A stretch of DNA of 53,816 nucleotides from Chloroflexota bacterium (GTDB lineage Bacteria; Chloroflexota; Anaerolineae; Anaerolineales; UBA4823), in contig JAKOUW010000250.1 of the NCBI GenBank assembly GCA_029782365.1, positions 1 to 53,816 of the forward strand, read 5' to 3'. A program made the translations under genes and the position numbers. The notes below the pieces were generated by a model. The model did not search any database and was not told where the DNA came from. It was given only the letters and a program-made list of their open reading frames with translations. Positions 7,811 through 16,268 of this stretch are shown one piece after another; positions within the stretch are counted from its first letter, which is position 1, and each line of letters begins with the position of its first letter.

Positions 7811-8611
7811 ATGGATATAACTACAATCGCTGGTGTTATTGTTGCGCTCGTCCTAGTGGCGCTGGTTATGGTGATTGACGGCGGCTCACCAGCCGAGTTG
7901 TTTATCGCCCCTCAGGCGATTCTCCTGACAATGGGCGGCGCTGTCATTGCATCGATCATTTCTATGCCGCTGAAAGACGTCATGGGAATTCCAAAATTCT
8001 TTATGAAAGCATTTATGGGCGGAAAAATCGAGCCCCACCATTCCATCGAAATGCTCACCCGCATGGCTGATAAGGCTCGTCGCGAAGGATTGCTCTCTTT
8101 GGAAGATGAAAGCAAGAAACTCGGGGATCCCTTTTTGCAGAAAGGTCTGATGTTAGTGGTTGACGGCGTGGATCCGGCACAGGTGCGTGCGATCCTCGAA
8201 ATTGAAGTTCACCACATGAAAGAGCGTCACGAGATGACGGGGATTGCCTTTTTTACAGCCGCCGGCGGTTACGGGCCGACTATGGGCATCATTGGTACAG
8301 TTATGGGCTTGATCACCGTGTTGAAAGAGCTGTCGAACCCAGGCGTGTTGGGAGAGAAAATTGCGGTGGCCTTTCTGGCTACCTTGTGGGGAATTCTCTC
8401 TGCGAACCTGATCTGGCTCCCACTGGCAGGCAAGCTGCGTATCAAGAGTGAAGAAGAGGTTTTGTACCGCAAAATGCTGATGGAAGGCATTTTGGCGATT
8501 CAAAGCGGCGAAAATCCGCGCATTGTCAAAGAAAAATTGTGCGCATTTTTGCCGCCTAAAGAGCGCCCGGTCGAAGCAGGCGCCCAGGCAGGTCAGAAAG
8601 CGAAGGCCTAA
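7811..8611 (+). CDS. motA: Flagellar motor stator protein MotA
   Basis: 266 residues, normal for MotA. Four membrane helices are visible (about 4-22, 30-52, 147-170, 182-205) with the large cytoplasmic loop between helices 2 and 3 that contacts FliG. Helices 3 and 4 carry the conserved GYGPTMGIIGTVMGL and ATLWGILSANLIWLP stretches. With MotB it forms the ion-driven stator in the cytoplasmic membrane. The motB start follows after 2 bases, so the pair is coupled. Confidence 0.96.
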   Translation: MDITTIAGVIVALVLVALVMVIDGGSPAELFIAPQAILLTMGGAVIASIISMPLKDVMGIPKFFMKAFMGGKIEPHHSIEMLTRMADKARREGLLSLEDESKKLGDPFLQKGLMLVVDGVDPAQVRAILEIEVHHMKERHEMTGIAFFTAAGGYGPTMGIIGTVMGLITVLKELSNPGVLGEKIAVAFLATLWGILSANLIWLPLAGKLRIKSEEEVLYRKMLMEGILAIQSGENPRIVKEKLCAFLPPKERPVEAGAQAGQKAKA

Positions 8612-8613
8612 GT

Positions 8614-9375
8614 ATGAGTCATGGCGGCGGCGGCAGCGAACGTTGGCTGGTTTCTTATGCCGACTTTATTACACTGTTAATGGTGTTGTTTGTTGTACTT
8701 TATTCGATGGGCCAAACGGACATAGAAAAATACAAACAGCTTGCTGACAGCCTGAAAGCCGCCTTTTCAGGCGGGCCGCGCAGCATTATCGACCCCGGCA
8801 TTGACCAGGGTGGTGGGGCATCCACCAAAAAAGCAGCTCCCATCGTCATCCCTGGCATCCCTGAAACATCGATCAATTCCACCGAAGTCGCCGGCCAACT
8901 CACCGATCTATTGGCCGCCTCGCACCTGGGTGGTTCGGTCAGCGTGCAAAATAATATCGAGGGTGTGCTCATTTCGCTCAGCGAGAAATTGATTTTCGCC
9001 CCTGGGACAGCAGAGCTTAACCCATCCGCATTGCCTGTTATGGATACAATCGCAGAAATGATCAAACCTTTGCCAAACGAAATCCGCATCACCGGCTATA
9101 CAGATAATACCCCTCCTCAAAATGAGCGGTATGCGACCAACCTGGATCTGTCGATCGCACGCGCGACAATTGTTGCCAATTACCTAATGAACAAAGGCGT
9201 CAACCCGGCACAAATTATCGTGTCAGGACGGGGTGAATACAACCCCGTATTTCCCAATGACACACCGGAGCACCGGGCATTGAACAGCCGCGCAGAAATT
9301 GTCATCATTTACAGCGTCTCTGAAGACATAATTAACCTCAAATCTACTATCACTGGGGAGCAGACCAAACCATGA
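8614..9375 (+). CDS. motB: Flagellar motor stator protein MotB
   Basis: 253 residues. A single N-terminal membrane helix carries the ion-binding Asp17 (SYADFITLLMVLFVVLYSM). A linker follows, then a C-terminal OmpA-like peptidoglycan-binding domain (about 125-240) with TGYTDNTPP, LSIARA and GEYNP motifs. It anchors the stator to the cell wall. Its stop overlaps the fliL start (ATGA). Confidence 0.96.
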   Translation: MSHGGGGSERWLVSYADFITLLMVLFVVLYSMGQTDIEKYKQLADSLKAAFSGGPRSIIDPGIDQGGGASTKKAAPIVIPGIPETSINSTEVAGQLTDLLAASHLGGSVSVQNNIEGVLISLSEKLIFAPGTAELNPSALPVMDTIAEMIKPLPNEIRITGYTDNTPPQNERYATNLDLSIARATIVANYLMNKGVNPAQIIVSGRGEYNPVFPNDTPEHRALNSRAEIVIIYSVSEDIINLKSTITGEQTKP

Positions 9376-9965
9376 AGAACCTGGGAAATTTCACCAAGTC
9401 CATTCCAAAAGTGTTTTTGTACGTCGGTTTAGGGGCTGTTTTGATCATGAACCTGGTCCTGGCCTTCGTCATGCTGGCGCCACCGCAGATTTACGACCCA
9501 ATCTACGAGCGCATATGGGGTGCCGCTGCCACGCCTCAGGCCAGCCCAACGCCCAAAGCGGCTGTTGCAACACAGGAAACTCCGCCCGCCTTGCTTGAGA
9601 TTCGCCCTGGGCAGGGCTTGATGTTTGACACCGGCTCCAAAATTGTTAACCTGATCGATCCAACCGGCCGGAAATACCTGCGCATCGGCATCGTATTGGA
9701 GTTCGCGCCAACCGACCTGGCCTATTACACCATGCCTGCCGAGCAAAAGACTCTCTTTGAAGAAGAATTTTCAAAAGAGATCACGTTGAAACAGCCGATC
9801 ATTAACGATGCCATCATCACCCTGGTATCCAGCAAATCTTTCGATTCGGTCTATACAGCCGAGGGGAAAGAACAGCTTCGCAAGGAGATCTTGGAGAAAA
9901 TCAACCAACAAATCCCCGAACAGCGCGTGATTTACGTTTACTTTACTGAATTTGTCGTCCAATAA
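9372..9965 (+). CDS. fliL: Flagellar basal-body-associated protein FliL
   Basis: 197 residues: a cytoplasmic N terminus, one membrane helix (about 16-37), a Pro/Thr/Ala spacer, then the extracytoplasmic FliL domain ending with IYVYFTEFVVQ. FliL surrounds the stator and supports its engagement. The Pro/Thr spacer is longer than in enterobacterial FliL and matches the linker style of the secreted proteins elsewhere in this window. It is coupled to motB by a 4-base overlap; fliM follows after 33 bases. Confidence 0.93.
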   Translation: MKNLGNFTKSIPKVFLYVGLGAVLIMNLVLAFVMLAPPQIYDPIYERIWGAAATPQASPTPKAAVATQETPPALLEIRPGQGLMFDTGSKIVNLIDPTGRKYLRIGIVLEFAPTDLAYYTMPAEQKTLFEEEFSKEITLKQPIINDAIITLVSSKSFDSVYTAEGKEQLRKEILEKINQQIPEQRVIYVYFTEFVVQ

Positions 9966-9998
9966 GTTTATATTTATTCACGGTTAAGGTATCTGATT

Positions 9999-11048
9999 AT
10001 GTTGTCTCAAGCTGAAATTGACGCACTGCTTTCTGGTTCGCTGGAGATCGAAGATTCTAAGGGCCAATCCAGCGTAAACCTGGCTGCCATCATGGGGCAA
10101 ACCACCCCTCCAGCCAACGAAGCAGAGAAGAAAAGCCGCGATATCAAGCTTTATAATTTCTGGTCCCCAGACCATTTTTCGAAAGATCAGATGCGCGCGG
10201 TTGAATTGGTGCATGAGGACCTTGCAGAAAGACTGACCAGCTCCCTGCCAACTTTTCTACGCACCAGCCTTCGGCCGCGGGTGGTGCATACAGAGCAGGG
10301 AAGGTTCCACGATTTTATTAATGACTTACCCGGCACCAGCCTGTTTCATATGATCAACCTGGCCCCCTTGCCCGGGCAGATGGTTTTGACGATTAGCCCA
10401 GATGTCAGTTATGTCGTTTTGGAACAACGCCTGGGAGGGCAAAGCAAATCCAGACGCAAAAACCGGGCCCTGACCGAAATCGACCAGTCTTTGTTGAGAG
10501 GCATGGTCGAGCATATGCTCAATGACATTAAAGCTTCTTGGAGCAAGGTAGTGGCGATTGAACCCGGGTTGGAAGACAGCACCATCAACCAACATTGGGT
10601 GCAGATGGTGATCGGCAATGAACGTGTGATGCTGATTACGTTTGAACTCACCATGCAAGACACCACCGGCACAATGAATATCTATATTCCTTTCACCATG
10701 CTCAAACCGATCGCCAATGTGCTCAATCCTCATGCCTGGTTCTCTGGCAGGCGCGAACGCCAGGGCGATCCGGATGCGCGCGCCATGGCAATGGCGAATG
10801 TATCTCAAATCAATTTTTCGGCGCGCGTTTACCTGGGCAGTTCACGAATAACAATTCGTGACTTCAGCAATCTAAAACCTGGCGACATTCTGCCATTGAC
10901 AACCTCTGTGCGCCAGGATTTGCCCATGTACATTGATGAAAAACCACTCTTCTGGGTGAAGATCGGAAAAAAAGGCAAGCGGATTGCGGCTCAAATCGTC
11001 TCGGTGATCCGAATCGAAGAGGATCAAGACAAATTAGCCGCAACTTAA
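9999..11048 (+). CDS. fliM: Flagellar switch protein FliM
   Basis: 349 residues. The N-terminal CheY-binding motif LSQAEIDALL (residues 2-11) is intact, so phospho-CheY control of rotation direction is expected. A middle CheC-like domain and a C-terminal SpoA/FliN-like domain follow. FliM forms the C-ring with FliN and FliG; fliN comes 34 bases downstream. Confidence 0.96.
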   Translation: MLSQAEIDALLSGSLEIEDSKGQSSVNLAAIMGQTTPPANEAEKKSRDIKLYNFWSPDHFSKDQMRAVELVHEDLAERLTSSLPTFLRTSLRPRVVHTEQGRFHDFINDLPGTSLFHMINLAPLPGQMVLTISPDVSYVVLEQRLGGQSKSRRKNRALTEIDQSLLRGMVEHMLNDIKASWSKVVAIEPGLEDSTINQHWVQMVIGNERVMLITFELTMQDTTGTMNIYIPFTMLKPIANVLNPHAWFSGRRERQGDPDARAMAMANVSQINFSARVYLGSSRITIRDFSNLKPGDILPLTTSVRQDLPMYIDEKPLFWVKIGKKGKRIAAQIVSVIRIEEDQDKLAAT

Positions 11049-11082
11049 TTTTTTTGGGTGTAATCATATTCAAAGGTGATAT

Positions 11083-11469
11083 ATGAACGATAACAGCATG
11101 GAAATGGAACATAAAGCAGATTCGATGATCGGCGATTCGTCAGCCCGATTTTCGGATTTACCAGGCGGTGGACGTACACCAGCCGCGACGCAGGATCAGG
11201 CGCCCAAAACCGAACAAAAGGCGGTTGAGATGCTGATGGATGTCAGTCTGCAGGTAATGGTTGAATTGGGCCGCACACGCATGACTCTACGCCAGATTTT
11301 GGATCTGCAAAAGGGGTCGGTGGTTGAATTGAACCGCGTAGCTGGTGATGTAGTCGATATTTATGTTAATGACAAAATGGTGGCGCGCGGTGAAGTGGTG
11401 GTTGTTGACGATAAATTTGGAGTTCGTATTACAGAATTGATCTCCCGCAAAGCGGATGGAGCCAATTGA
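11083..11469 (+). CDS. fliN: Flagellar switch protein FliN
   Basis: 128 residues: a 50-residue variable N terminus and a C-terminal SpoA domain (LMDVSLQVMVELGRTRMTL ... VDIYVNDKMVARGEVVVVDD). It is a C-ring component below FliM. It is a plain FliN rather than the FliY fusion found in Firmicutes, as no CheC phosphatase domain is present. Its stop overlaps the fliO start. Confidence 0.95.
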   Translation: MNDNSMEMEHKADSMIGDSSARFSDLPGGGRTPAATQDQAPKTEQKAVEMLMDVSLQVMVELGRTRMTLRQILDLQKGSVVELNRVAGDVVDIYVNDKMVARGEVVVVDDKFGVRITELISRKADGAN

Positions 11470-11981
11470 TGACCAGCTTCTCCAACTGGTCCAAGCGGCT
11501 GAGCGCTTTGCCGCGTTGGGCTTTAGGATTGATCGCCCTGGCCGGCATTGTGATTATTTTCATCCTCGCATTGCTGGGTACAGCCCTGGATAGCAGCCCG
11601 GCCGTCGGTGCAGGCAGTAATCCGGCCTCCACGCTGTTAACTGTTTTGGGCATTTTCTGGAAATTGGGCCTGGTCATCTTGATCGCCTATGTAAGCCTCT
11701 ATCTGCTGCGCCGCATGCAGTCTACCGGCGTCAGCCGGGCCAGGAAACAATTGACTATTTTAGAATCGCACCATTTGTCTCCCCGCCAGACAGTTCACCT
11801 GGTCCAGGTCGGCGATCAGGTGTTCCTGATTGGAGCCACAGACCAATCGATTTCCATGCTGTCCGAAGTATCCCTGGCCATTTCAGAACAGAGCGAGACA
11901 AAGGTGTCTTCTCCAGTTTCGCTCCCGTTTGCAGAAACGTTGGCAGAAACAGCCCGGCAGTTACAGGGAAAACTTTCATGA
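11469..11981 (+). CDS. fliO: Flagellar export protein FliO
   Basis: 170 residues from the ATG at 11469, which overlaps the fliN stop by one base; a TTG one codon earlier is less likely. Two hydrophobic segments (about 18-37 and 58-80) are followed by a cytoplasmic FliO/MopB-type domain (LTILESHHLSPRQTVHLVQV). FliO assists assembly of the FliP/Q/R export gate. The identity rests partly on position between fliN and fliP, because the family is poorly conserved. Confidence 0.85.
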   Translation: MTSFSNWSKRLSALPRWALGLIALAGIVIIFILALLGTALDSSPAVGAGSNPASTLLTVLGIFWKLGLVILIAYVSLYLLRRMQSTGVSRARKQLTILESHHLSPRQTVHLVQVGDQVFLIGATDQSISMLSEVSLAISEQSETKVSSPVSLPFAETLAETARQLQGKLS

Positions 11982-12736
11982 AACATTCCAAATTTTTCCT
12001 GGTGCTGATTTTGGCCCTGGCCGCTGTTTTATCTACCGCCTGCGCCAGCACACCAGAGATTTCAGCGCCTGGCGTCACATTGACCGTAGATCCGGCAGGT
12101 GGACCCAGCCAGGTGAATACCGGCATCCAACTGCTGGTATTGATGACTGTGCTATCCATAGCGCCTTCCATCCTGATCCTGGCGACTTCATTTACCCGCC
12201 TGATCATTGTTTTGTCATTGTTACGCAATGCGATCGGCACACCCCAAATTCCACCCAATCAGGTATTGATTGGCTTATCCATGCTTTTGACATTCTTCAT
12301 CATGACGCCGGTTTACAACAAGGTGAATGACCAGGCCCTGCAACCTTACCTGAAACAAGAGATCACCCAGGAACAATTCTTCACCAAAGCCATTTCACCC
12401 ATCCGCGATTTTATGTTCAAACAAACCAGGGAGAAAGACCTGGAGCTGTTTCTCAGTATGAGCGGAGCTGACAGGCCAAAAACCCTGGATGACATCCCGA
12501 CAGTTGTGCTCATGCCAGCATTTGTGATCAGCGAGCTGCGCACCGCCTTTATTATGGGTTTCTCGGTGTATATCCCCTTCTTGATTATTGACCTGGTTGT
12601 TTCATCAATTTTGCTTTCATTGGGTATGATGATGCTGCCTCCATCCCTGGTATCTTTGCCATTCAAGATTCTCCTGTTCATCATGGTCGATGGCTGGTTC
12701 CTGATCGTTGGATCGCTGGCGCGCAGTTTTATGTAG
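11978..12736 (+). CDS. fliP: Flagellar type III export gate protein FliP
   Basis: 252 residues. The N-terminal signal sequence is followed by the FliP core (LIVLSLLRNAIGTPQIPPNQVLIG and a C-terminal hydrophobic region with LPFKILLFIMVDGW). FliP forms the core of the export channel with FliQ and FliR. The signal peptide ends LAAVLSTAC, which places a Cys at the likely cleavage site like a lipobox; this is unusual for FliP. The start overlaps the fliO stop by 4 bases. Confidence 0.95.
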   Translation: MKHSKFFLVLILALAAVLSTACASTPEISAPGVTLTVDPAGGPSQVNTGIQLLVLMTVLSIAPSILILATSFTRLIIVLSLLRNAIGTPQIPPNQVLIGLSMLLTFFIMTPVYNKVNDQALQPYLKQEITQEQFFTKAISPIRDFMFKQTREKDLELFLSMSGADRPKTLDDIPTVVLMPAFVISELRTAFIMGFSVYIPFLIIDLVVSSILLSLGMMMLPPSLVSLPFKILLFIMVDGWFLIVGSLARSFM

Positions 12737-12744
12737 GAGAAAAA

Positions 12745-13014
12745 ATGACCGAAAGTTATGTCCTTTCATTTGCTCAAAATGCAATCACCGTCACGTTGAT
12801 GATCGCTGGCCCAGTATTGTTGGTAAGCCTGATCATTGGCAGCGTGGTCAGCATGTTCCAGGCAGCCACCCAGATCAACGAAGCTTCTCTATCTTTTATT
12901 CCCAAGCTGCTGGGCATGGTGCTGGTGGTGTTTGTTTTAGGCTCGTGGATGGGCCAACAGATATTGGCTTACACAACCAATATATTCACCAATTTACCTT
13001 ACCTTCCCAGGTAA
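12745..13014 (+). CDS. fliQ: Flagellar export gate protein FliQ
   Basis: 89 residues with two membrane helices (about 14-37 and 53-76) and the family pattern QAATQINEASLSFIPKLLG. The start follows AGGAGA by 6 bases. It is the small subunit of the FliPQR gate. In most bacteria fliR follows directly; here an HDOD gene and a receiver gene intervene. Confidence 0.95.
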   Translation: MTESYVLSFAQNAITVTLMIAGPVLLVSLIIGSVVSMFQAATQINEASLSFIPKLLGMVLVVFVLGSWMGQQILAYTTNIFTNLPYLPR

Positions 13015-13026
13015 AATCGGATCAAG

Positions 13027-13893
13027 ATGCCTGCTGTCCAATCTGCCGAAAAAGTTCAGGAAGTTTTACGATCTATCAGAAGGCTGCGGCCGCTGCCAGC
13101 CAATACCACAGCATTGATCAGTGAGATCGACAACCCTGAGAGCAGCACCCGCTCTGTATCACGGCTGGTTGCGTTAGACCAGGCTTTGACGGCTTATGTG
13201 CTGCAGGTAGCTAATTCAGCATATCTTGGTTATCCCTCCAACTGCACAACCGTGAAAGATGCCATTGTCCGCTTGGGCTTCAAGCAGGTGCGCTCATTAG
13301 CCCTCAGCCTGACAGCCTCGGGACCGCTGAGCCAACGCCTGGCTGGTTACCGCCTGGGCAACCACGGTTTATGGTCACACTCATTAGCGATCGCCTGCGC
13401 CGCTCATTGGCTGGCAGGTGTTTTTCATTATCCAGATCCCGAAGAAGCCTACTCAGCTGGCTTGCTGCATGATATCGGGAAATTGATCCTCGACCAATTT
13501 GTGCTGGCGGATTACGAAAAAATTATGGCGATCATCCAGAGCGAAGATATCCCGATGTGGCAGGTAGAAGAAGAATTATATGGCATGGATCATGCCAATG
13601 TAGGCGGTCGCATTGCCGAATATTGGGGGTTTCCAGCCGTACTGAGCGATGCCATCCAATTTCATCATGCGCCCCACCAATCCAAGGTCCGGCCAAAGCT
13701 GACGGCCATTATCAACCTGGCAAATGGAATCGCGGCCGAAGAAAACAAAAACCTGATTCATATCTCACAGAACCGTGATATTCTTCCTTCTGCATTGAGT
13801 TTATTAGGTATCGATCTACTCGGCGTAGAAAAAATTTATGCGCGTTTGCCCGAAGCAATGGTAGCTTACCAATCCAGGCAGTTATCGCTCTAA
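13027..13893 (+). CDS. HDOD-domain signalling protein
   Basis: 288 residues, mostly one HDOD domain: LPANTTALISEIDNPESSTR, LVALDQALTAYVLQVANSA, and an HD pair at H148-D149 in GLLHDIGKLILDQF. HDOD proteins are HD-fold regulators, usually without nuclease activity, that act in signalling and motility. It lies inside the export-gate cluster, 12 bases after fliQ, and 2 bases before a stand-alone receiver. The two were probably recruited together and may link two-component input to flagellar control. The fold is clear; the target is unknown. Confidence 0.88.
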   Translation: MPAVQSAEKVQEVLRSIRRLRPLPANTTALISEIDNPESSTRSVSRLVALDQALTAYVLQVANSAYLGYPSNCTTVKDAIVRLGFKQVRSLALSLTASGPLSQRLAGYRLGNHGLWSHSLAIACAAHWLAGVFHYPDPEEAYSAGLLHDIGKLILDQFVLADYEKIMAIIQSEDIPMWQVEEELYGMDHANVGGRIAEYWGFPAVLSDAIQFHHAPHQSKVRPKLTAIINLANGIAAEENKNLIHISQNRDILPSALSLLGIDLLGVEKIYARLPEAMVAYQSRQLSL

Positions 13894-13895
13894 TC

Positions 13896-14318
13896 ATGGT
13901 TGACAATACAATTCCTTCCAAGGCAACGGTTTTGGTGATCGAGGATGATCACCCTCTACGCGACCTGATCTCGCTGGTCTTGATTCACGGTTTGAACTGC
14001 CAGGTAGTCACCGCGGATAATGGGATTGACGGTCTGGCGCTCTACGCTGAACTTCGACCTCAGGTCATCATCCTGGATATACTCTTGCCGCAGATGAATG
14101 GCCTGGATTTTCTGCGCCAGCTGCGCCAGGAAACTCCGCACGGCGATTGCGTAATTTTTGTTATTTCTGGCCTTGGATATCGGGAAGTGGTCCAGCAAGC
14201 CATTGAACTTGGCGCCACAGATTTTTTAGTCAAGCCTTTCGACATCCAGGTTCTGGCAAAGCGCGTGGCTGAAGTGATCAATAATTTACCGTTATCGGCA
14301 AATTCTGAAAAACCTTGA
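13896..14318 (+). CDS. Stand-alone receiver-domain protein (CheY-like)
   Basis: 140 residues, a single REC domain: E16-D17-D18, phospho-acceptor D61 (VIILDILLPQMNG) and the KPF motif near the end of the domain. There is no output domain. The gene follows the HDOD gene by 2 bases, suggesting they act as a pair. A true CheY that binds FliM is possible given the flagellar setting, but the HDOD neighbour makes a dedicated partner equally likely. Confidence 0.9.
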   Translation: MVDNTIPSKATVLVIEDDHPLRDLISLVLIHGLNCQVVTADNGIDGLALYAELRPQVIILDILLPQMNGLDFLRQLRQETPHGDCVIFVISGLGYREVVQQAIELGATDFLVKPFDIQVLAKRVAEVINNLPLSANSEKP

Positions 14319-14332
14319 GGGGTTTTTCAGAA
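14303..14332 (+). terminator. Hairpin overlapping the receiver-gene stop
   Basis: TTCTGAAAAACC (14303-14314) and GGTTTTTCAGAA (14321-14332) form a 12-bp stem with a 6-base loop; the TGA stop at 14316-14318 lies in the loop. The right arm contains five T but no U-tract follows. It likely attenuates transcription between the HDOD/REC pair and fliR, where a 131-base gap breaks the otherwise tight operon. Confidence 0.5.
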
Positions 14333-14449
14333 AATTTACGCTTTATTTATTTTCACTTCATCCTCCCTTTACTGTAAAAAAAACCAAAAAACGGTATCCT
14401 GTGAGTAATAACCAGCGCAAAGTGCGCCGGCCATTCACAGGCGTATATC

Positions 14450-15211
14450 ATGATCGTTTCTATCCCTCAAGCTCAGTTGTTCTTCCTGGCCCTCACCCGG
14501 GTGCTGGCTTTATTGATCCAGGTGCCGGTGCTGGCAGGACGCGCTACGCCCGATCCAATCAAGATCGGCCTTGGTTTGCTGGTGACGATGGTCATCGTGC
14601 CCTGGCAGCCTTTGCCTGCTGACGCTCCGACATTAGACGTGATCAACTTCACGGCCGCAATCTTTCGGGAACTTCTCATTGGCACTTTGGCTGGCTTTGC
14701 CGCTAACCTGGTGTTTGGAGCTTTGCAAATTGCTGGCAGTATGATCGGGCTTGGCAGCGGTTTTGCCGCCGGTCAAATCTTGAACCCGACATTGGGTGAC
14801 ACCGGCTCAGCGATGGACCAGGTGTTTGTTATCCTGGCGACGCTCCTGTTTCTGGTCATGGATGGGCACCATGTTTTCTTGCTCGGTGTACAGCGCACAT
14901 TCATTGCAATCCCCCTCAACAAACCACTCCCATCATTGGATATGGCTCGTCTCATCGTTATGTTCAGCGAACTGGTTGCGGCAGGGGTTCAAATGTCTCT
15001 TTCAGTGGTCGGTACTCTCTTGCTGACTGATATTGCCATGGGGCTGCTGGCTCGCGTAGCTCCCCAAATACAGATATTCTTCCTGGGCATCCCTGTCAAA
15101 GTAGGCATCGGTTTATTAGCCCTGGGCCTTTCACTGACGGCCCTTTTCCCCTTCCTCAGCGACTTGTTCCGATCGCTGCTGCCGCGCATGTTGAATTTGC
15201 TGGGAGCATAG
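14450..15211 (+). CDS. fliR: Flagellar export gate protein FliR
   Basis: 253 residues with about six membrane helices, starting MIVSIPQAQLFFLALTRVLA and containing FRELLIGTLAGFAANLVFGALQ-like family sequence near residue 65. It completes the FliPQR gate. The 131-base gap upstream, with an imperfect inverted repeat (CCAGCGCA/TGCGCCGG at 14411-14429), may hold its own promoter or ribosome-binding control; no strong Shine-Dalgarno sequence precedes the ATG. flhB follows after 1 base. Confidence 0.93.
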   Translation: MIVSIPQAQLFFLALTRVLALLIQVPVLAGRATPDPIKIGLGLLVTMVIVPWQPLPADAPTLDVINFTAAIFRELLIGTLAGFAANLVFGALQIAGSMIGLGSGFAAGQILNPTLGDTGSAMDQVFVILATLLFLVMDGHHVFLLGVQRTFIAIPLNKPLPSLDMARLIVMFSELVAAGVQMSLSVVGTLLLTDIAMGLLARVAPQIQIFFLGIPVKVGIGLLALGLSLTALFPFLSDLFRSLLPRMLNLLGA

Positions 15212-15212
15212 G

Positions 15213-16268
15213 ATGTCCGACCGCACCGAAGAACCCACTCAACGAAAGTTAGAAGAAGCGCGTAAAGAAGGCCAGGTTATTAAGAGCGTTGAATTAAACG
15301 CGGCCGCTGGTATGCTGGCTGGTTACTGGCTCTTGACCGGGCCTGGCAGGCAGCTGTCAAGCGATCTGCAAGGCTTGATGGCTGTTTCGATCAGCTCTTT
15401 ACCAAAGAATGTGACCGATGGGCAAGCCTGGTTCGGTCAATTGCTGTTCACAGATGCTTTGCATGTGGGCATCGACTTGCTGGTATTGTTGGGCGGAATG
15501 GCTCTGGTCGGTGTGGTGGTTACAGTCGCCCAAACAGGGCCTCTGTTCGCCCAAAAACGGATCGGGTTTGATTTTAGCCGCTTGAATCCTTTGAGCGGCT
15601 TGAAGCGCATGTTTTCGGGGCAAGGCTTGATGGAGTTTTTTAAAGCATTGGTGAAATTATTGGTTGTCGGATACGTGGCTTACGATTACATCAGGAACAA
15701 ATCCACCGATTTAATTGTCCTCGGCCAGATGAATTTCACCGGCGGTATCGCCAGCTTTTTGCTGTTTGCAGGTGAATTGATCAGCCGGGTAGCCGCTGCC
15801 TACCTGGTGGTGGCTTTTATCGATTATTTCTACCAACGCCAGCGCTTTCTTAAATCCATGAAGATGACCAAAGAAGAAGTCAAGGAAGAAGCGCGTAAAA
15901 GCGAAGGCGACCCATTGATTAAGAGCCGCATCCGCAACCAGCAGCGCCGCTTTGCCCGCATGCGCATGATGGCAAACGTCAAGAAAGCGGATGTGGTCAT
16001 CACCAACCCCACCCACCTGGCGCTGGCGATCCAATACGACCAATCAACCATGAAAGCGCCGAAAGTGTTGGCCAAAGGAGCTGACTTCCTGGCAGCCCAA
16101 ATCCGAAAAATTGCCGCAGAAAACAATGTGCCCGTTATCGAAAACAAACCGCTGGCGCGCGGCCTGTACGATCTGGTCAATATTGACCAGGAAATCCCGG
16201 CAGAGTTTTATGTAGCTATCGCAGAAGTACTCGCCTATGTTTATCGCCTCAAAGGAAAAGTCTCATGA
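15213..16268 (+). CDS. flhB: Flagellar export switch protein FlhB
   Basis: 351 residues. The start SDRTEEPTQRKLEEARKEGQ is the classic FlhB/YscU opening. Four membrane helices are followed by a cytoplasmic domain with the autocleavage motif NPTH at residues 265-268. Cleavage between N and P is the family mechanism for the switch from rod/hook to filament export. Its stop overlaps the flhA start (ATGA). Confidence 0.97.
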   Translation: MSDRTEEPTQRKLEEARKEGQVIKSVELNAAAGMLAGYWLLTGPGRQLSSDLQGLMAVSISSLPKNVTDGQAWFGQLLFTDALHVGIDLLVLLGGMALVGVVVTVAQTGPLFAQKRIGFDFSRLNPLSGLKRMFSGQGLMEFFKALVKLLVVGYVAYDYIRNKSTDLIVLGQMNFTGGIASFLLFAGELISRVAAAYLVVAFIDYFYQRQRFLKSMKMTKEEVKEEARKSEGDPLIKSRIRNQQRRFARMRMMANVKKADVVITNPTHLALAIQYDQSTMKAPKVLAKGADFLAAQIRKIAAENNVPVIENKPLARGLYDLVNIDQEIPAEFYVAIAEVLAYVYRLKGKVS

